64,000 bases of DNA, taken from positions 168,078-232,077 of the forward strand of contig CAVXWX010000008.1 in NCBI GenBank assembly GCA_963765555.1. Direction: 5' to 3'. The notes below the pieces were generated by a model, which saw only the letters and a list, made by a program, of their open reading frames with translations, was not told the origin of the DNA and did not search any database. Numbering within the stretch: the first letter of the stretch is position 1; the number at the start of each line of letters is the position of its first letter. Of the stretch, positions 26,400 through 36,022 are shown piece by piece. Source of the DNA: JL08 sp963765555 (GTDB lineage: Bacteria > Pseudomonadota > Alphaproteobacteria > Rhodobacterales > Rhodobacteraceae). The position numbers and the translations under genes are program-made.

Positions 26400-28463
26400 T
26401 TATCCGACGTCGCGCGCCCGATCCGCTTCGGGCTTAAAGCCGATCTTGTCGGAGACGATGAACCGTCCGCCTTTGATCTTTTCGATCTTGCCCGAGCGCA
26501 ACAGCAACCCGAAGGCACGCAGACCGTCTTCGCGGGAATAGCCGTCTTTTTCGACCTGACGCACCTTGCCCATCAACTGCGGGCGCGAAAACTGTTCGCG
26601 GCCTTCCACATACGCGATAAAGGCAGCCGCCGCTTCGATCACTTCGGGCAGTTTGGTGGCCCCGACGTTCTGGGCGAATTCGACGAAATCGTCGGTTTCT
26701 TCTTCGACGGTGACGCTGCCGGATTGCAAAACGTTGGTGGCAATGCGGCGGGGGCGTACCGGCCCGCGCGCTTCGGCATCTTCCACATCGATGCGCTGTT
26801 CTGCGACCAGTTTCAACGGGGCAGGGCGTGCATCTGTCGATGGCCGTTCTGTCCGCGATCCCGAAGCTTCGGGGCGGCGCGGTTTCACGACACTGGCCAG
26901 ATCATCGCGGTAGGCATCGGCGCTGTCTTTGCCTTTGTCACCTGTTCCAAGGGTTTCTTCGGCCTTGGTGGCGGCGACAGCGGCGCGCAGGTGGGCAAAT
27001 GCATCGCGGCGCTGCGATCCTTCGGGTTCACCCATTTGCTGTTCGGTTTCCGCCATCAGACGCGAAAGATCTTCGTCTGCATCGGTGTTTTCCGACAGAA
27101 CCTTGGCGCCGGCATGGCCGTGAACGCCTTGATCTTCGTCTTCATCCTCGTCCAGTTCCGCGGTGTCTTCGTCGGTGTCCTCTTCTTCAACGCTGGCTTC
27201 CACTTCGGCCAGTTCGCGCTGCAGTTCGGCCTCTTCCTCGTCGGACAGGGTTGTTTCCTGATCGTCGGATGCGTCCGCAACGTCGTCTTCGTCAATCTCT
27301 TCCAGCTCGCCTTCGGCAATAGCGGCTTCCAGATCGGCGCGATTCACCTTCAGAACACGGGCGCGCAGCGGGCTTTCATCCTCGTCCTCGTCGTCATCTT
27401 CGTCATAGGCCTGGGTCTCCATGTCAGAGCCGGCCTCGTCGTCCTGATCCTCGTCATCCTCCGCGAACAGATTGCTGTGCGTTTCGGTCGAATCGGCTGC
27501 GTCGTCATCCTCGTCAGACATGTCATCTTGCGCGACCACAACATCTTCGGGCGCGTTGACGCTTGCAATAACGCTTTCCGTTACGCTGTCGTCCTCGGAC
27601 ACCTCTTCTGCGTGTTCGTCTTCCAGATAGGTTTCGTCCGGTTTTGCTTTTTCCGACCGCGACACCACCGCGCGGATACGGCGCAGTTTGTCTGCAATGC
27701 TTGAGGTCTGGGCGACAGGCGCGGGGGTTTCAACAACCTCTGGCGCGATGTCTTCGGCCGCGTCCTCTGCGGTGTCGTCTTCCATGGTTTCCAGAGATTC
27801 GGAAACAGCAGCATAGTCTTCAGCGCTAAAGGCGCTGTCGTCTTCATCGTCGACGTCGTCAGAGCCTTCAACTGTCTCTTCAGCGACGTCTTCTTCTGCT
27901 TCTTCCACTTCTTCCGCGGCCTCGGCTGCAACCTCATCTTCTTCGATCGCGGCGTCATCCTCGATGGCGTCTTCTTCCACCGCGGCGGGTTCTTCAACCT
28001 CTTCGACGGTTTCGATTTCGGCAGCTTCTTCGACCTCTTCGATTACGGGTTCGGAAACGTCCTCGACCGCAGCAGTCTCGGCGGGTGCCGCTTCCTGCTC
28101 TGGCGCTTTTGCAACTTCCGCAACAGCCTGTTCAGCCGTGGCAGCGGCAACAGGGGCTGCGATAGCGGCCGTTTTAGCGGGCGTACGCGTTTCGGCAACT
28201 TCTTGATCTTCCTGCGCGCGCAGAACGATACCACCGTTTTCACTGTGGGCCTCGACGCGGCGGGTGATTTCGCGCTGGGCAATCCGGGCCAGCATGTCTG
28301 CGTCCGGTTGGGGCGGCTCGGCCCCGAAATAACGGTCATCCGCGGCAAGATCGCGAAAATACTCTGCAATCGCCTTCATCGTGTCGAAAGAATCATCGAA
28401 TCCTTCCAGCGTGCACGAAAACGTCCCATAAGAGACTGTAAGAATTTTGTTATTGTTTACCAT
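26400..28463 (-). CDS. Large acidic protein with disordered centre, unknown
   Basis: A 687-residue protein starting at ATG 28463 (M-V-N-N-N-K-I-L-T-V-S-Y-G). Three parts are visible. Residues 1-80 form a compact domain with F-S-C-T-L-E-G-F-D-D-S-F and A-I-A-E-Y-F-R-D-L-A-A-D-D. The middle, roughly 85-500, is very rich in Glu, Asp and Ala and is probably disordered. The last 100 residues (V-E-F-A-Q-N-V-G-A-T onward) look like a helical domain with a winged-helix-like end, L-L-R-S-G-K-I-E-K-I-K-G-G-R-F. I know no function. It has its own terminator and is divergent from thiamine pyrophosphokinase. Confidence 0.75.
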   Translation of the reverse strand: MVNNNKILTVSYGTFSCTLEGFDDSFDTMKAIAEYFRDLAADDRYFGAEPPQPDADMLARIAQREITRRVEAHSENGGIVLRAQEDQEVAETRTPAKTAAIAAPVAAATAEQAVAEVAKAPEQEAAPAETAAVEDVSEPVIEEVEEAAEIETVEEVEEPAAVEEDAIEDDAAIEEDEVAAEAAEEVEEAEEDVAEETVEGSDDVDDEDDSAFSAEDYAAVSESLETMEDDTAEDAAEDIAPEVVETPAPVAQTSSIADKLRRIRAVVSRSEKAKPDETYLEDEHAEEVSEDDSVTESVIASVNAPEDVVVAQDDMSDEDDDAADSTETHSNLFAEDDEDQDDEAGSDMETQAYDEDDDEDEDESPLRARVLKVNRADLEAAIAEGELEEIDEDDVADASDDQETTLSDEEEAELQRELAEVEASVEEEDTDEDTAELDEDEDEDQGVHGHAGAKVLSENTDADEDLSRLMAETEQQMGEPEGSQRRDAFAHLRAAVAATKAEETLGTGDKGKDSADAYRDDLASVVKPRRPEASGSRTERPSTDARPAPLKLVAEQRIDVEDAEARGPVRPRRIATNVLQSGSVTVEEETDDFVEFAQNVGATKLPEVIEAAAAFIAYVEGREQFSRPQLMGKVRQVEKDGYSREDGLRAFGLLLRSGKIEKIKGGRFIVSDKIGFKPEADRARDVG

Positions 28464-28601
28464 CGGATGCTCGTCCTCTGCCACATTGCAGGATTGTCTA
28501 TAACAAGGAACCAAAGTCGAAAGCGGCTCGAATCTGTGCCAGCAAAGGTATCATTTCATGGCCAGAATGTGACCTGTTTCCCAAAAGGGCCTAAAATCGC
28601 C

Positions 28602-29285
28602 ATGATCCACAACATTGTCCACACAACAGAAACAATAACCCTGTTGGGTGGGGGTGTTGTCTCTATGTCGGACCTGAACGAGGCACTTTCATGGGCGCCC
28701 CGACTGGTCGCGGCGGATGGCGGGGCCGTTTTTGCGCATGAAAACGGTTTGGTCCCCGAGGCCGTGATCGGCGATTTTGATTCTCTTCCGGCAACAATCG
28801 CGGCCGAACTGCCTGCGGACAGTCTGCACCGGATCGAAGAACAGGACAGTACCGATTTTGACAAGGCGTTGCGCAGCATCGCCGCGCCACTTGTTCTTGC
28901 CGTCGGGTTTACCGGCGCGCGGATTGATCACCAACTGGCCGCGTTCCACACATTGGTACGATACCCCGACCGCCCTTGCGTGTTGATCGGCAGCCATGAA
29001 CTGGTCTGCCTTGCACCACCGGATATGACCCTTGATCTGGCGGCGGGGGATGTGGTGTCGCTTTATCCTATGGGTGCCGTGACAGGCCGTTCACACGGAT
29101 TGGAATGGCCTATTGACGGGTTGGAATTTGCACCTGACCGCAAGATCGGCACATCAAACAGGGCCACAGGTCCGGTCCGGCTGTGTTTTGATCAGCCGGC
29201 AATGCTGCTGATCCTGCCGCGCCACGTCATACCGCAGGTGGTGCGGCATTGGCAACAATCGCCCGCGCAGTGGCCCGCTCTCTGA
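28602..29285 (+). CDS. Thiamine pyrophosphokinase
   Basis: A 227-residue enzyme making thiamine diphosphate from thiamine and ATP. Family marks are L-V-A-A-D-G-G-A, I-G-D-F-D-S-L-P, D-S-T-D-F-D-K-A-L and G-F-T-G-A-R-I-D-H. The start ATG at 28602 begins M-I-H-N-I-V-H; the long upstream open frame is antisense to the acidic-protein gene. The last 59 bases overlap the convergent transporter gene, an unusually long convergent overlap. Confidence 0.88.
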   Translation: MIHNIVHTTETITLLGGGVVSMSDLNEALSWAPRLVAADGGAVFAHENGLVPEAVIGDFDSLPATIAAELPADSLHRIEEQDSTDFDKALRSIAAPLVLAVGFTGARIDHQLAAFHTLVRYPDRPCVLIGSHELVCLAPPDMTLDLAAGDVVSLYPMGAVTGRSHGLEWPIDGLEFAPDRKIGTSNRATGPVRLCFDQPAMLLILPRHVIPQVVRHWQQSPAQWPAL

Positions 29286-30174
29286 TCACGATGTAAAGCC
29301 CGGCGGAAATCGTCACCATAATTCCGATGGCCGCCAACCCGTTGGGCAGATCCCGGAACACCAGCCATCCGATGATCGTGGCAAAGGGAATTTCAAGATA
29401 CTGCATCGGGGCCAATGTGGCCGAGGGGGCATAGCGCAAGGACCATGTCATAAGAAGGTGGGCGAATGTGCCCAACAGGCCGATGGCGATCAGCATGCTC
29501 CATTCCGTGCTGTTGGGGCGGATCAGTTCCAGCGGGGCAAAGCCGCTGCCCTGCGCCAGCAGCAGGACCGGCACCATGAACAGCACGGCCATAACGCCAC
29601 TGACCGCCTGCAATCCGATGGGATCGGTTTCTTTCGCAATCTGGCGCGTCACCAGCATGAACAGCGAAAACACCACCGCCACCACAAGCGGCAAAAGCGC
29701 AGGCAGCCCCACTTCGGAAAAGCTGGGCTGGATCACCAACAAGGTGCCGATAAAGCCGACGATGCAGGCATAGAGACGGCGCGGCCCCACCTCTTCGCCC
29801 AGAACGTATTTGCCCAGCAGCAACATCAGGAAGGGCATGACAAAGGCGATGGCGACCGCATCAGCCAGGGGCAGGTATTGCAGGGCGGAAAACATCGCAC
29901 CGATGCCGATGATGTGCAACGCGGTGCGCAACGCCGTAAGCCGTAAAATACGCCCCCGCATTTTCCAGTGTCGCCCGGTCAGTATCACAAGAGGGATCAG
30001 AACAACCGCCTGAACGGCAAACCGCACGAACAGCAACACACCAAGCGGAACAGACTGCCCCAGAATTTTGGCAACCGCGTCCCCCATCGGGGCCACGATA
30101 CAGAACCCCAGCATCAGCCCCACGCCCAGCAAGGGACGATCAAGCGTTGTTGGTATCTGGTCTGTGCGCGTCAT
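29227..30174 (-). CDS. EamA/DMT family transporter
   Basis: A 315-residue inner-membrane protein with about ten hydrophobic helices in two EamA repeats. Examples are L-G-V-G-L-M-L-G-F-C-I-V-A-P-M-G-D-A-V-A and, in the second half, L-G-T-F-A-H-L-L-M-T-W-S-L-R-Y-A-P. Family members export amino acids, nucleobases or other small metabolites. No neighbour indicates the substrate. Its 3' end overlaps the thiamine pyrophosphokinase gene. Confidence 0.85.
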   Translation of the reverse strand: MTRTDQIPTTLDRPLLGVGLMLGFCIVAPMGDAVAKILGQSVPLGVLLFVRFAVQAVVLIPLVILTGRHWKMRGRILRLTALRTALHIIGIGAMFSALQYLPLADAVAIAFVMPFLMLLLGKYVLGEEVGPRRLYACIVGFIGTLLVIQPSFSEVGLPALLPLVVAVVFSLFMLVTRQIAKETDPIGLQAVSGVMAVLFMVPVLLLAQGSGFAPLELIRPNSTEWSMLIAIGLLGTFAHLLMTWSLRYAPSATLAPMQYLEIPFATIIGWLVFRDLPNGLAAIGIMVTISAGLYIVIRERATARAIVANAAPPAV

Positions 30175-30224
30175 TGCGGCACGCTAGGCAGGCGCTTTGC
30201 AATTGGCAAGAGCGCAGCCCGTGC

Positions 30225-31598
30225 CTAGCAGTTGGGGACGTTCACCGCCAACCCGCCCAGCGACGTTTCCTTGTACTTCTCGCTCATGTCCTGTCCGGTC
30301 TGGCGCATGGTTTCGATGCAGGCATCGAGCGGCACCAGATGGGTGCCATCCCCGCGCAGGGCGAGGGACGCGGCAGACACCGCCTTGATCGCGCCCAGAC
30401 CGTTGCGTTCGATGCAGGGCACCTGCACCAGTCCGCGCACCGGATCGCAGGTCATCCCCAGATGATGCTCCAGCGCGATTTCGGCGGCGTTTTCCACCTG
30501 TTCGGGTGTCCCGCCCATCACGGCGCACAATCCGGCAGCGGCCATCGCACTGGCGCTGCCCACTTCGGCCTGACATCCGGCCTCGGCGCCGGAAATCGAC
30601 GCGTTGTATTTGACCAGTCCGCCAATGGCCGCAGCGGTCAGCAGAAAATCTTCGACATGGGCGTTTGAGGCTCCGGGCACGTGATCCAGATAGTAGCGCA
30701 ACGTGGCGGGCACCACGCCTGCTGCCCCGTTGGTGGGTGCGGTCACAACCTGCCCGCCAGCGGCGTTTTCTTCGTTCACCGCCATGGCGTAAACGCTCAT
30801 CCAGTCATTGATGGTGTGGGGCGGGGCCCAGTTCATGCCGCGTTCGGCCAACAGCGCGTCATGAATGCCCTTGGCGCGCCGTTTCACCATCAATCCGCCC
30901 GGCAGGATGCCATCGGTTTCCAACCCGCGCGAAATGCAATCGTTCATCACCTGCCAGATACGCGCAGTGCCTTTGGCCAGATTGTCGGCCCCGCCGCGCG
31001 ACACTTCATTGGCGCGTTTCATGCCTGCGATGGTTTTGCCGGATGCCTGTGCCATTTCCAGCATCTGCGCGGCAGTCTTGAACGGGTAGGGCACCGGCGC
31101 ACCTTCGTCGGTGTCCTTGCCTGCGGCCAGTTCCGCCTCGGTCATCACGAAGCCGCCGCCGATGGAATAATAGGTTTCGCGCAATGTCACGTCGCCTTGG
31201 GCGTCGGTGGCCATCAGCATCATGCCATTGGCATGGCCGGGCAGGGCGTGATCATAATCAAAGATCAGATCCTGCGCGGGATTGAAATGTAGCGCGGGCA
31301 GACCTTCGGGGGTCAGGGTGTGGGTCGCCTTGTTCTCGGCCAGTGCCGCATCGGCCTTGGGCGCGTCGTAGGTTTCGGGCACGAACCCAGCAAGCCCCAG
31401 AATAGTTGCGCGATCCGTGGCGTGCCCCACGCCGGTAAAGGCCAGCGATCCGTGCAAGGATGCCCGCACCCCGTGGAACACAAAAGGCGAGGCGCGCATC
31501 ATATCCAGAAACCGCGCTGCCGCCACCATCGGCCCCATTGTGTGGGAAGATGACGGCCCGATGCCGACTTTGAACATTTCGAAGACAGACAGAAACAT
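30225..31598 (-). CDS. sdaA: L-serine ammonia-lyase, iron-sulfur type
   Basis: A 457-residue single-chain enzyme turning L-serine to pyruvate and ammonia. The N-terminal domain has S-S-S-H-T-M-G-P-M, and the catalytic domain has the 4Fe-4S Cys residues in M-T-C-D-P-V-R-G and Q-V-P-C-I-E-R-N. The C-terminal Cys of V-N-V-P-N-C reaches into the active site in this class. It overlaps the upstream glutathione S-transferase-like gene by one base, so the two are likely co-translated. Confidence 0.93.
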   Translation of the reverse strand: MFLSVFEMFKVGIGPSSSHTMGPMVAAARFLDMMRASPFVFHGVRASLHGSLAFTGVGHATDRATILGLAGFVPETYDAPKADAALAENKATHTLTPEGLPALHFNPAQDLIFDYDHALPGHANGMMLMATDAQGDVTLRETYYSIGGGFVMTEAELAAGKDTDEGAPVPYPFKTAAQMLEMAQASGKTIAGMKRANEVSRGGADNLAKGTARIWQVMNDCISRGLETDGILPGGLMVKRRAKGIHDALLAERGMNWAPPHTINDWMSVYAMAVNEENAAGGQVVTAPTNGAAGVVPATLRYYLDHVPGASNAHVEDFLLTAAAIGGLVKYNASISGAEAGCQAEVGSASAMAAAGLCAVMGGTPEQVENAAEIALEHHLGMTCDPVRGLVQVPCIERNGLGAIKAVSAASLALRGDGTHLVPLDACIETMRQTGQDMSEKYKETSLGGLAVNVPNC

Positions 31599-32305
31599 CA
31601 GGTGGCCGATCCTTCTTTTGGGGTTGGGGCGCGGGGCGCGGTAAACGGGGTCGGGCCCAGACCTTCGGCGGTCTGAACCGCGCGGGCTTCGGGGCGGTTT
31701 TCAATCCTGCGCAGCATCGCCATCAGATGCTGGTGCTGCGACAGATCAAAATCATACCTGACCGCCTGATCAGGGTACAGCGCCACCCAGCGCAGGCAGG
31801 CAGCGACATAGTAATCCAGACAGCTAGGGATCGTGCCGTTGAACCACGGATGGCCAGCGCCGGCCACGTCGTTCAGTGTCTTGAAATGGCGGGCCACCTC
31901 GGCATTCATCTGCGCGCGCAGGGCATGCTGTGCGGCCGGATCAGGGCCGACATATTGTGCGGGGTAAAACAGCATGCGCAGCGCGGCGTGTAGCGTGTTG
32001 GACACAAAGAACAGCCATTTTAGAAAATCCGCGCGATCAGGATCATCAGGGGCGGGGGCAAGGGCCCCATGTGTATCGGCCAGCCACAACAGGATTGCAC
32101 CGGTTTCGAAAATCGCGCCGTTCGGGGTGGCAAGCGCCGGGATCAGCCCGTTCGGGTTGATCGCCAGATAATCCGGCGCTTTCTGTCCCTGCGCGGACCG
32201 GTCAACAAGCACGGTTTCATAGGGCACAGCCAAAGCCTCAAGCGCCAGCCGAATGATCAGCGATGCGTTGTCGGGGGCATAATAAAGGCGGTAGGTCTGT
32301 GTCAT
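31598..32305 (-). CDS. Glutathione S-transferase family protein
   Basis: A 235-residue protein with the thioredoxin-like N-terminal domain (Y-R-L-Y-Y-A-P-D-N-A-S-L-I, N-P-N-G-L-I-P-A-L and the glutathione-binding turn F-E-T-G-A-I) and an all-helical C-terminal domain. The Ser in N-A-S-L is in place to activate the thiol. It lies just upstream of sdaA. The substrate is unknown; detoxification or a specific dehalogenation or isomerisation is possible. Confidence 0.82.
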   Translation of the reverse strand: MTQTYRLYYAPDNASLIIRLALEALAVPYETVLVDRSAQGQKAPDYLAINPNGLIPALATPNGAIFETGAILLWLADTHGALAPAPDDPDRADFLKWLFFVSNTLHAALRMLFYPAQYVGPDPAAQHALRAQMNAEVARHFKTLNDVAGAGHPWFNGTIPSCLDYYVAACLRWVALYPDQAVRYDFDLSQHQHLMAMLRRIENRPEARAVQTAEGLGPTPFTAPRAPTPKEGSAT

Positions 32306-32390
32306 GGTGGACGGTATAAATCACATTCGTGAACAAGGCTGCCGGAATGCGACCAATGGTGCGTGATTGCGGACCTGCCTTTATGTGCCG

Positions 32391-33644
32391 CTAAGGGGTG
32401 CCGGCGGGATACGTCACCAGTCCGATCTTGTCTTCAAAGCCGCGGATCGCGTGGGCCCCGAGCGGGCGCGCAGGCTCTGCACACTGGACCGAAAAATCTT
32501 CTGTGGCAATCAGCCGTGTGGCCAACGGGCGGGTCAGCGCCTCGCACCGGCTGACAAGGCCAACGGCGGGGCCGGTCGCGGTGAAATCAAGCCGCTTTTC
32601 GGTCCCGACATTTCCATACAGCACCGATCCGACGTGCAAGGCGATGCCAAAGTCGATCTGAGCCGATCCTTCGGCCGCGCGCGTCGCGTTCACCTGCTCT
32701 GCGCGCGCAAATGCCTCGCGTGCAGCAGACAGGGCGGCGGCGCACATATTCGCGGGCGGGCGGGTATCATCCTGAAACGGAAAAATCGCCATGATACCGT
32801 CGCCGATCAGTTTCAGAACCTCACCACCATGATCCAGCACAGCCTGCGCGGTACAATCGAAATACTGGTTCACCGTCGCCATATAGGCCTCGGCGTTCAT
32901 CTCTTGCGACAGGCCAAGCGAATTTCGCATGTCACTGTAGAACAGTGCGCAATCGATGGTTTGCACATCCCCGCGTGCATTCTGGCCGGTCAGAACCTGT
33001 TTTCCCGAAATCCGGCCCAGATAGGTTTCCAGCAATTCGGTAGCCAACAAACGCTCGGTCGAAATCAGAAGGCAGATCCAAAGCGGTGTCAGCAGGCGTT
33101 CAAAACCGTCCAGATCACTCTGTGAAAAGCCGCTGAACCGCCGCGTCGTGAACGACACAACCGCGCCGCGAAAATCGCCTTCGAATTGTTGCATGAACGC
33201 GCTTTTGCGACCGAAATTGCGACCAAAGGCGGCATATCCCGTCATCCCCTGATCCGCCAGTTCTTGAAACAGGGCGTACCGCGCAAGGTCTTCCGGGTTT
33301 TTGAAATTCGCAACGATGCGATCCGTTGTCCCGCGGTTCAGATCAAAGAACGGTTGGCCGGTCAGGCGATCAATACTGATCATCTTGCGAGGAATTTCTT
33401 GAGCGACAACCTGCGCGGTGTCGGCCTCCCACGTCAGATTGACCAGGCCAATCACGGGGTGCAAAATTGCGCGGCCGATATTGATACGGTTCACAGGCAC
33501 ACCACCGTCGATCAGGCGCTGGCCAAGCTCTGCGATGGTATCAGACAGCCCCACATCTTCCAGCGCCTGCGCCAGCAGCCACTTTGAAATGCTTTCAAAC
33601 ACGTCGGACAAGTGGCGATTCTCTCCTGTTTGGGTCAGATGCAT
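32391..33644 (-). CDS. Class III adenylate/guanylate cyclase domain protein
   Basis: About 417 residues from ATG 33644 (33665 is an alternative). An N-terminal region of about 200 residues shows no recognised sensor domain. The cyclase domain has both metal Asp residues, in F-Y-S-D-M-R-N and I-G-D-G-I-M-A-I-F, and Lys and Asp (T-E-K-R-L-D-F-T) that usually select ATP. The transition-state motif usually V-N-x-A-x-R reads V-G-L-V-S-R, so the Asn is missing while the Arg stays. It could be slow, or inactive and regulatory. Confidence 0.8.
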   Translation of the reverse strand: MHLTQTGENRHLSDVFESISKWLLAQALEDVGLSDTIAELGQRLIDGGVPVNRINIGRAILHPVIGLVNLTWEADTAQVVAQEIPRKMISIDRLTGQPFFDLNRGTTDRIVANFKNPEDLARYALFQELADQGMTGYAAFGRNFGRKSAFMQQFEGDFRGAVVSFTTRRFSGFSQSDLDGFERLLTPLWICLLISTERLLATELLETYLGRISGKQVLTGQNARGDVQTIDCALFYSDMRNSLGLSQEMNAEAYMATVNQYFDCTAQAVLDHGGEVLKLIGDGIMAIFPFQDDTRPPANMCAAALSAAREAFARAEQVNATRAAEGSAQIDFGIALHVGSVLYGNVGTEKRLDFTATGPAVGLVSRCEALTRPLATRLIATEDFSVQCAEPARPLGAHAIRGFEDKIGLVTYPAGTP

Positions 33645-33793
33645 GCACCTGCAGATTATCTGCATTTAACGCACTGTCACCCCGCGCTAGCAGGGGGTGC
33701 GCCACTGGAAGACCTTTAAAATGATGGCAAATCCCCTCTCGCCCCTGTGGCGCATCTCCCCTATAAGGCGCGCATGCAATCCGGAGGCTGCCT

Positions 33794-34582
33794 ATGACCC
33801 ATGAATTGTCGCCCATCGACAAGGCCAAATTTGTCGCTGCCAAGCGTGCGACCGAATATGTCGAAGACGGCATGCGTGTCGGGCTGGGAACCGGCAGTAC
33901 CGCCGCGTGGCTGGTCCGGTGTCTGGGCGAAATGGTGCGCGATGAGGGATTGAAGATCAAAGGTGTTCCCACATCCACACGCACCGCCGAACTGGCGCGC
34001 GAGGTGGGGATACAGGTGATTTCCCTGGACGAGGCGAAATGGCTGGACCTGACCATTGACGGCACCGATGAATTTGACGGTGATCTGAACCTGATCAAGG
34101 GCGGCGGCGGGGCGCTGTTGCAGGAAAAGATCGTGGCGACAGCCAGCGACCGGATGATCGTGATCGCCGATATCGGGAAAGAGGTTGAAACGCTGGGCGC
34201 GTTTCCCCTGCCGATCGAGGTGATCCCGTTCGGCTGGCAAACCACGCAGGCACTGGTCGAGGAAACGCTGATTTCCATGGATGTGCTGGGGCGCTCTACC
34301 ACGATGCGGATGAACGGATCGGTCCCCTATGTCACCGATGAAGGCAACCACATCCTTGATCTGCATCTGAACCGCATCGGCAACCCGCGCCAGCTTGCGC
34401 TTGTGCTGAACCAGATGCCGGGGGTGGTTGAAAACGGGCTTTTCATTGATATCTGCGATACTGTTGTCATCGGGTTCGGCGACGGCCGCGTCGAAGTGCG
34501 CGACATCAACAAAGGCACAGTCGATCAGGATCGGGTTGATTTCACCGAAAACGACAACCTGTTTACGGATCTGGCAGACTAG
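33794..34582 (+). CDS. rpiA: Ribose-5-phosphate isomerase A
   Basis: A 262-residue enzyme interconverting ribose-5-phosphate and ribulose-5-phosphate in the pentose phosphate pathway. It has G-L-G-T-G-S-T-A for phosphate binding, D-G-T-D-E-F-D with the catalytic Asp and Glu, and I-K-G-G-G-G-A-L-L-Q-E-K. GGAGG lies eight bases before ATG 33794. gor follows 11 bases after the stop; the two share an NADPH theme, since the pathway supplies reductant for glutathione. Confidence 0.95.
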   Translation: MTHELSPIDKAKFVAAKRATEYVEDGMRVGLGTGSTAAWLVRCLGEMVRDEGLKIKGVPTSTRTAELAREVGIQVISLDEAKWLDLTIDGTDEFDGDLNLIKGGGGALLQEKIVATASDRMIVIADIGKEVETLGAFPLPIEVIPFGWQTTQALVEETLISMDVLGRSTTMRMNGSVPYVTDEGNHILDLHLNRIGNPRQLALVLNQMPGVVENGLFIDICDTVVIGFGDGRVEVRDINKGTVDQDRVDFTENDNLFTDLAD

Positions 34583-34593
34583 GGATAAGCACC

Positions 34594-35952
34594 ATGGCGT
34601 TTGATTATGATCTGTTCGTAATTGGCGGAGGATCGGGGGGCGTGCGCGCCGCGCGGGTCGCTGCCGGGGACACCGGCGCCAAGGTCGCACTGGCCGAAGA
34701 TGACCGTTACGGCGGTACCTGCGTGATCCGGGGCTGTGTGCCCAAAAAATTGATGGTGTTCGCGTCCGGTTATGCCCGTCTGGCCGAAGATGCCCATGCC
34801 TATGGCTGGGACAACACCGCGCCCAGTTTTGAATGGCCGCGCTTTCAAAAACAGATGACGGATGAACTGGACCGGTTGGAACAGGTCTATCGCAATCTGC
34901 TGGCCGGATCCGGTGTGGACACTTTTGATGCACGCGCCACGCTGGTGGACCCGCACACTGTGGCGCTGTCCAGCGGCGAAACCAAAACCGCCAAACACAT
35001 CCTGATTGCGACGGGGGGCCACCCTGTCAAACCCGATATGCCAGGGGCCGAACTGGCGATCACGTCAGATGATATTTTCCACCTGCCCGAATTGCCCAAA
35101 TCGATGCTGATCATCGGCGGCGGATATATCGCGTGTGAATTTGCCGGTGTGATGAACGGTATGGGCGTCGAGGTGACGCAATATTACCGCGGTGCGCAAA
35201 TCCTGCGCGGGTTCGATGACGAAGCGCGCGGCCTTGTCGCGACCGAAATGGCCGATCGTGGCGTGCAGATCAAAACCGGCACCAACGTGCTTGAAATGCG
35301 GCGTGAGGGCAAAGGCGTCTGGGTCAAGGCGACCAATGGCGATGAACAGGTGTTTGATCAGGTCATGTTCGCCACGGGGCGCGACCCGAATTCGGCCAAT
35401 ATGGGTCTTGAAAACACCGGCGTCAAAATCGGGCGGCGGGGCGAAATTCTGGTGGATGACTATTCCCAGACAGCATCAGCCTTCGGTCTATGCCATCGGC
35501 GATGTGACCAACCGCGTGAACCTGACGCCCGTGGCCATCCGTGAAGGCATGGCTTTTGTGGAAACCGTATTCAAGGGCAACCCGACCAAGGTGGATCACG
35601 ATTGATCCCTTCGGCGATCTTTACGCAGCCGGAAATGGGCACTGTTGGCCTGTCCGAGGAAGAGGCGCGCGAACGTGAACCCGTCGAGATTTATTGCACC
35701 AGCTTCAGGCCGATGCAAACCGCCTTTGCCGGACGCAGCGACCGCGTTTTGATGAAATTGGTGGTATCCAAGGCCACGCGGGTGGTATTGGGGTGCCATA
35801 TCGTGGCCCCGGGGGCCGGCGAAATGATCCAGTTGGCGGGGATCGCGGTTAAAATGGGGGCAACCAAGGAAGATTTCGACCGGACCGTTGCAGTGCATCC
35901 CACAATGTCGGAAGAACTTGTAACGATGAAAACTCCGATGCGGACCGCTTGA
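34594..35952 (+). CDS. gor: Glutathione reductase, two compensating frameshifts
   Basis: A 452-residue NADPH flavoenzyme keeping glutathione reduced. The N-terminus G-G-G-S-G-G-V-R-A-A-R binds FAD, and the redox pair is G-G-T-C-V-I-R-G-C-V-P-K-K. After about 35470 one extra base moves the frame (expected Q-P-S-V-Y-A-I-G-D-V). Near 35605 a missing T in CACGATTGATCC restores it, where D-L-I-P-S-A-I-F-T-Q-P-E is expected. The C-terminal H-P-T-M-S-E-E active-site His/Glu are intact. Two opposite indels with all motifs kept suggest sequence error. Confidence 0.9.
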
Positions 35953-36022
35953 ATATTGTAATAAAGATCACAGTTTAGACGAAAGCGCCTGTTGGGCGTG
36001 TGAAACAGGGGAATTGCAGAAC

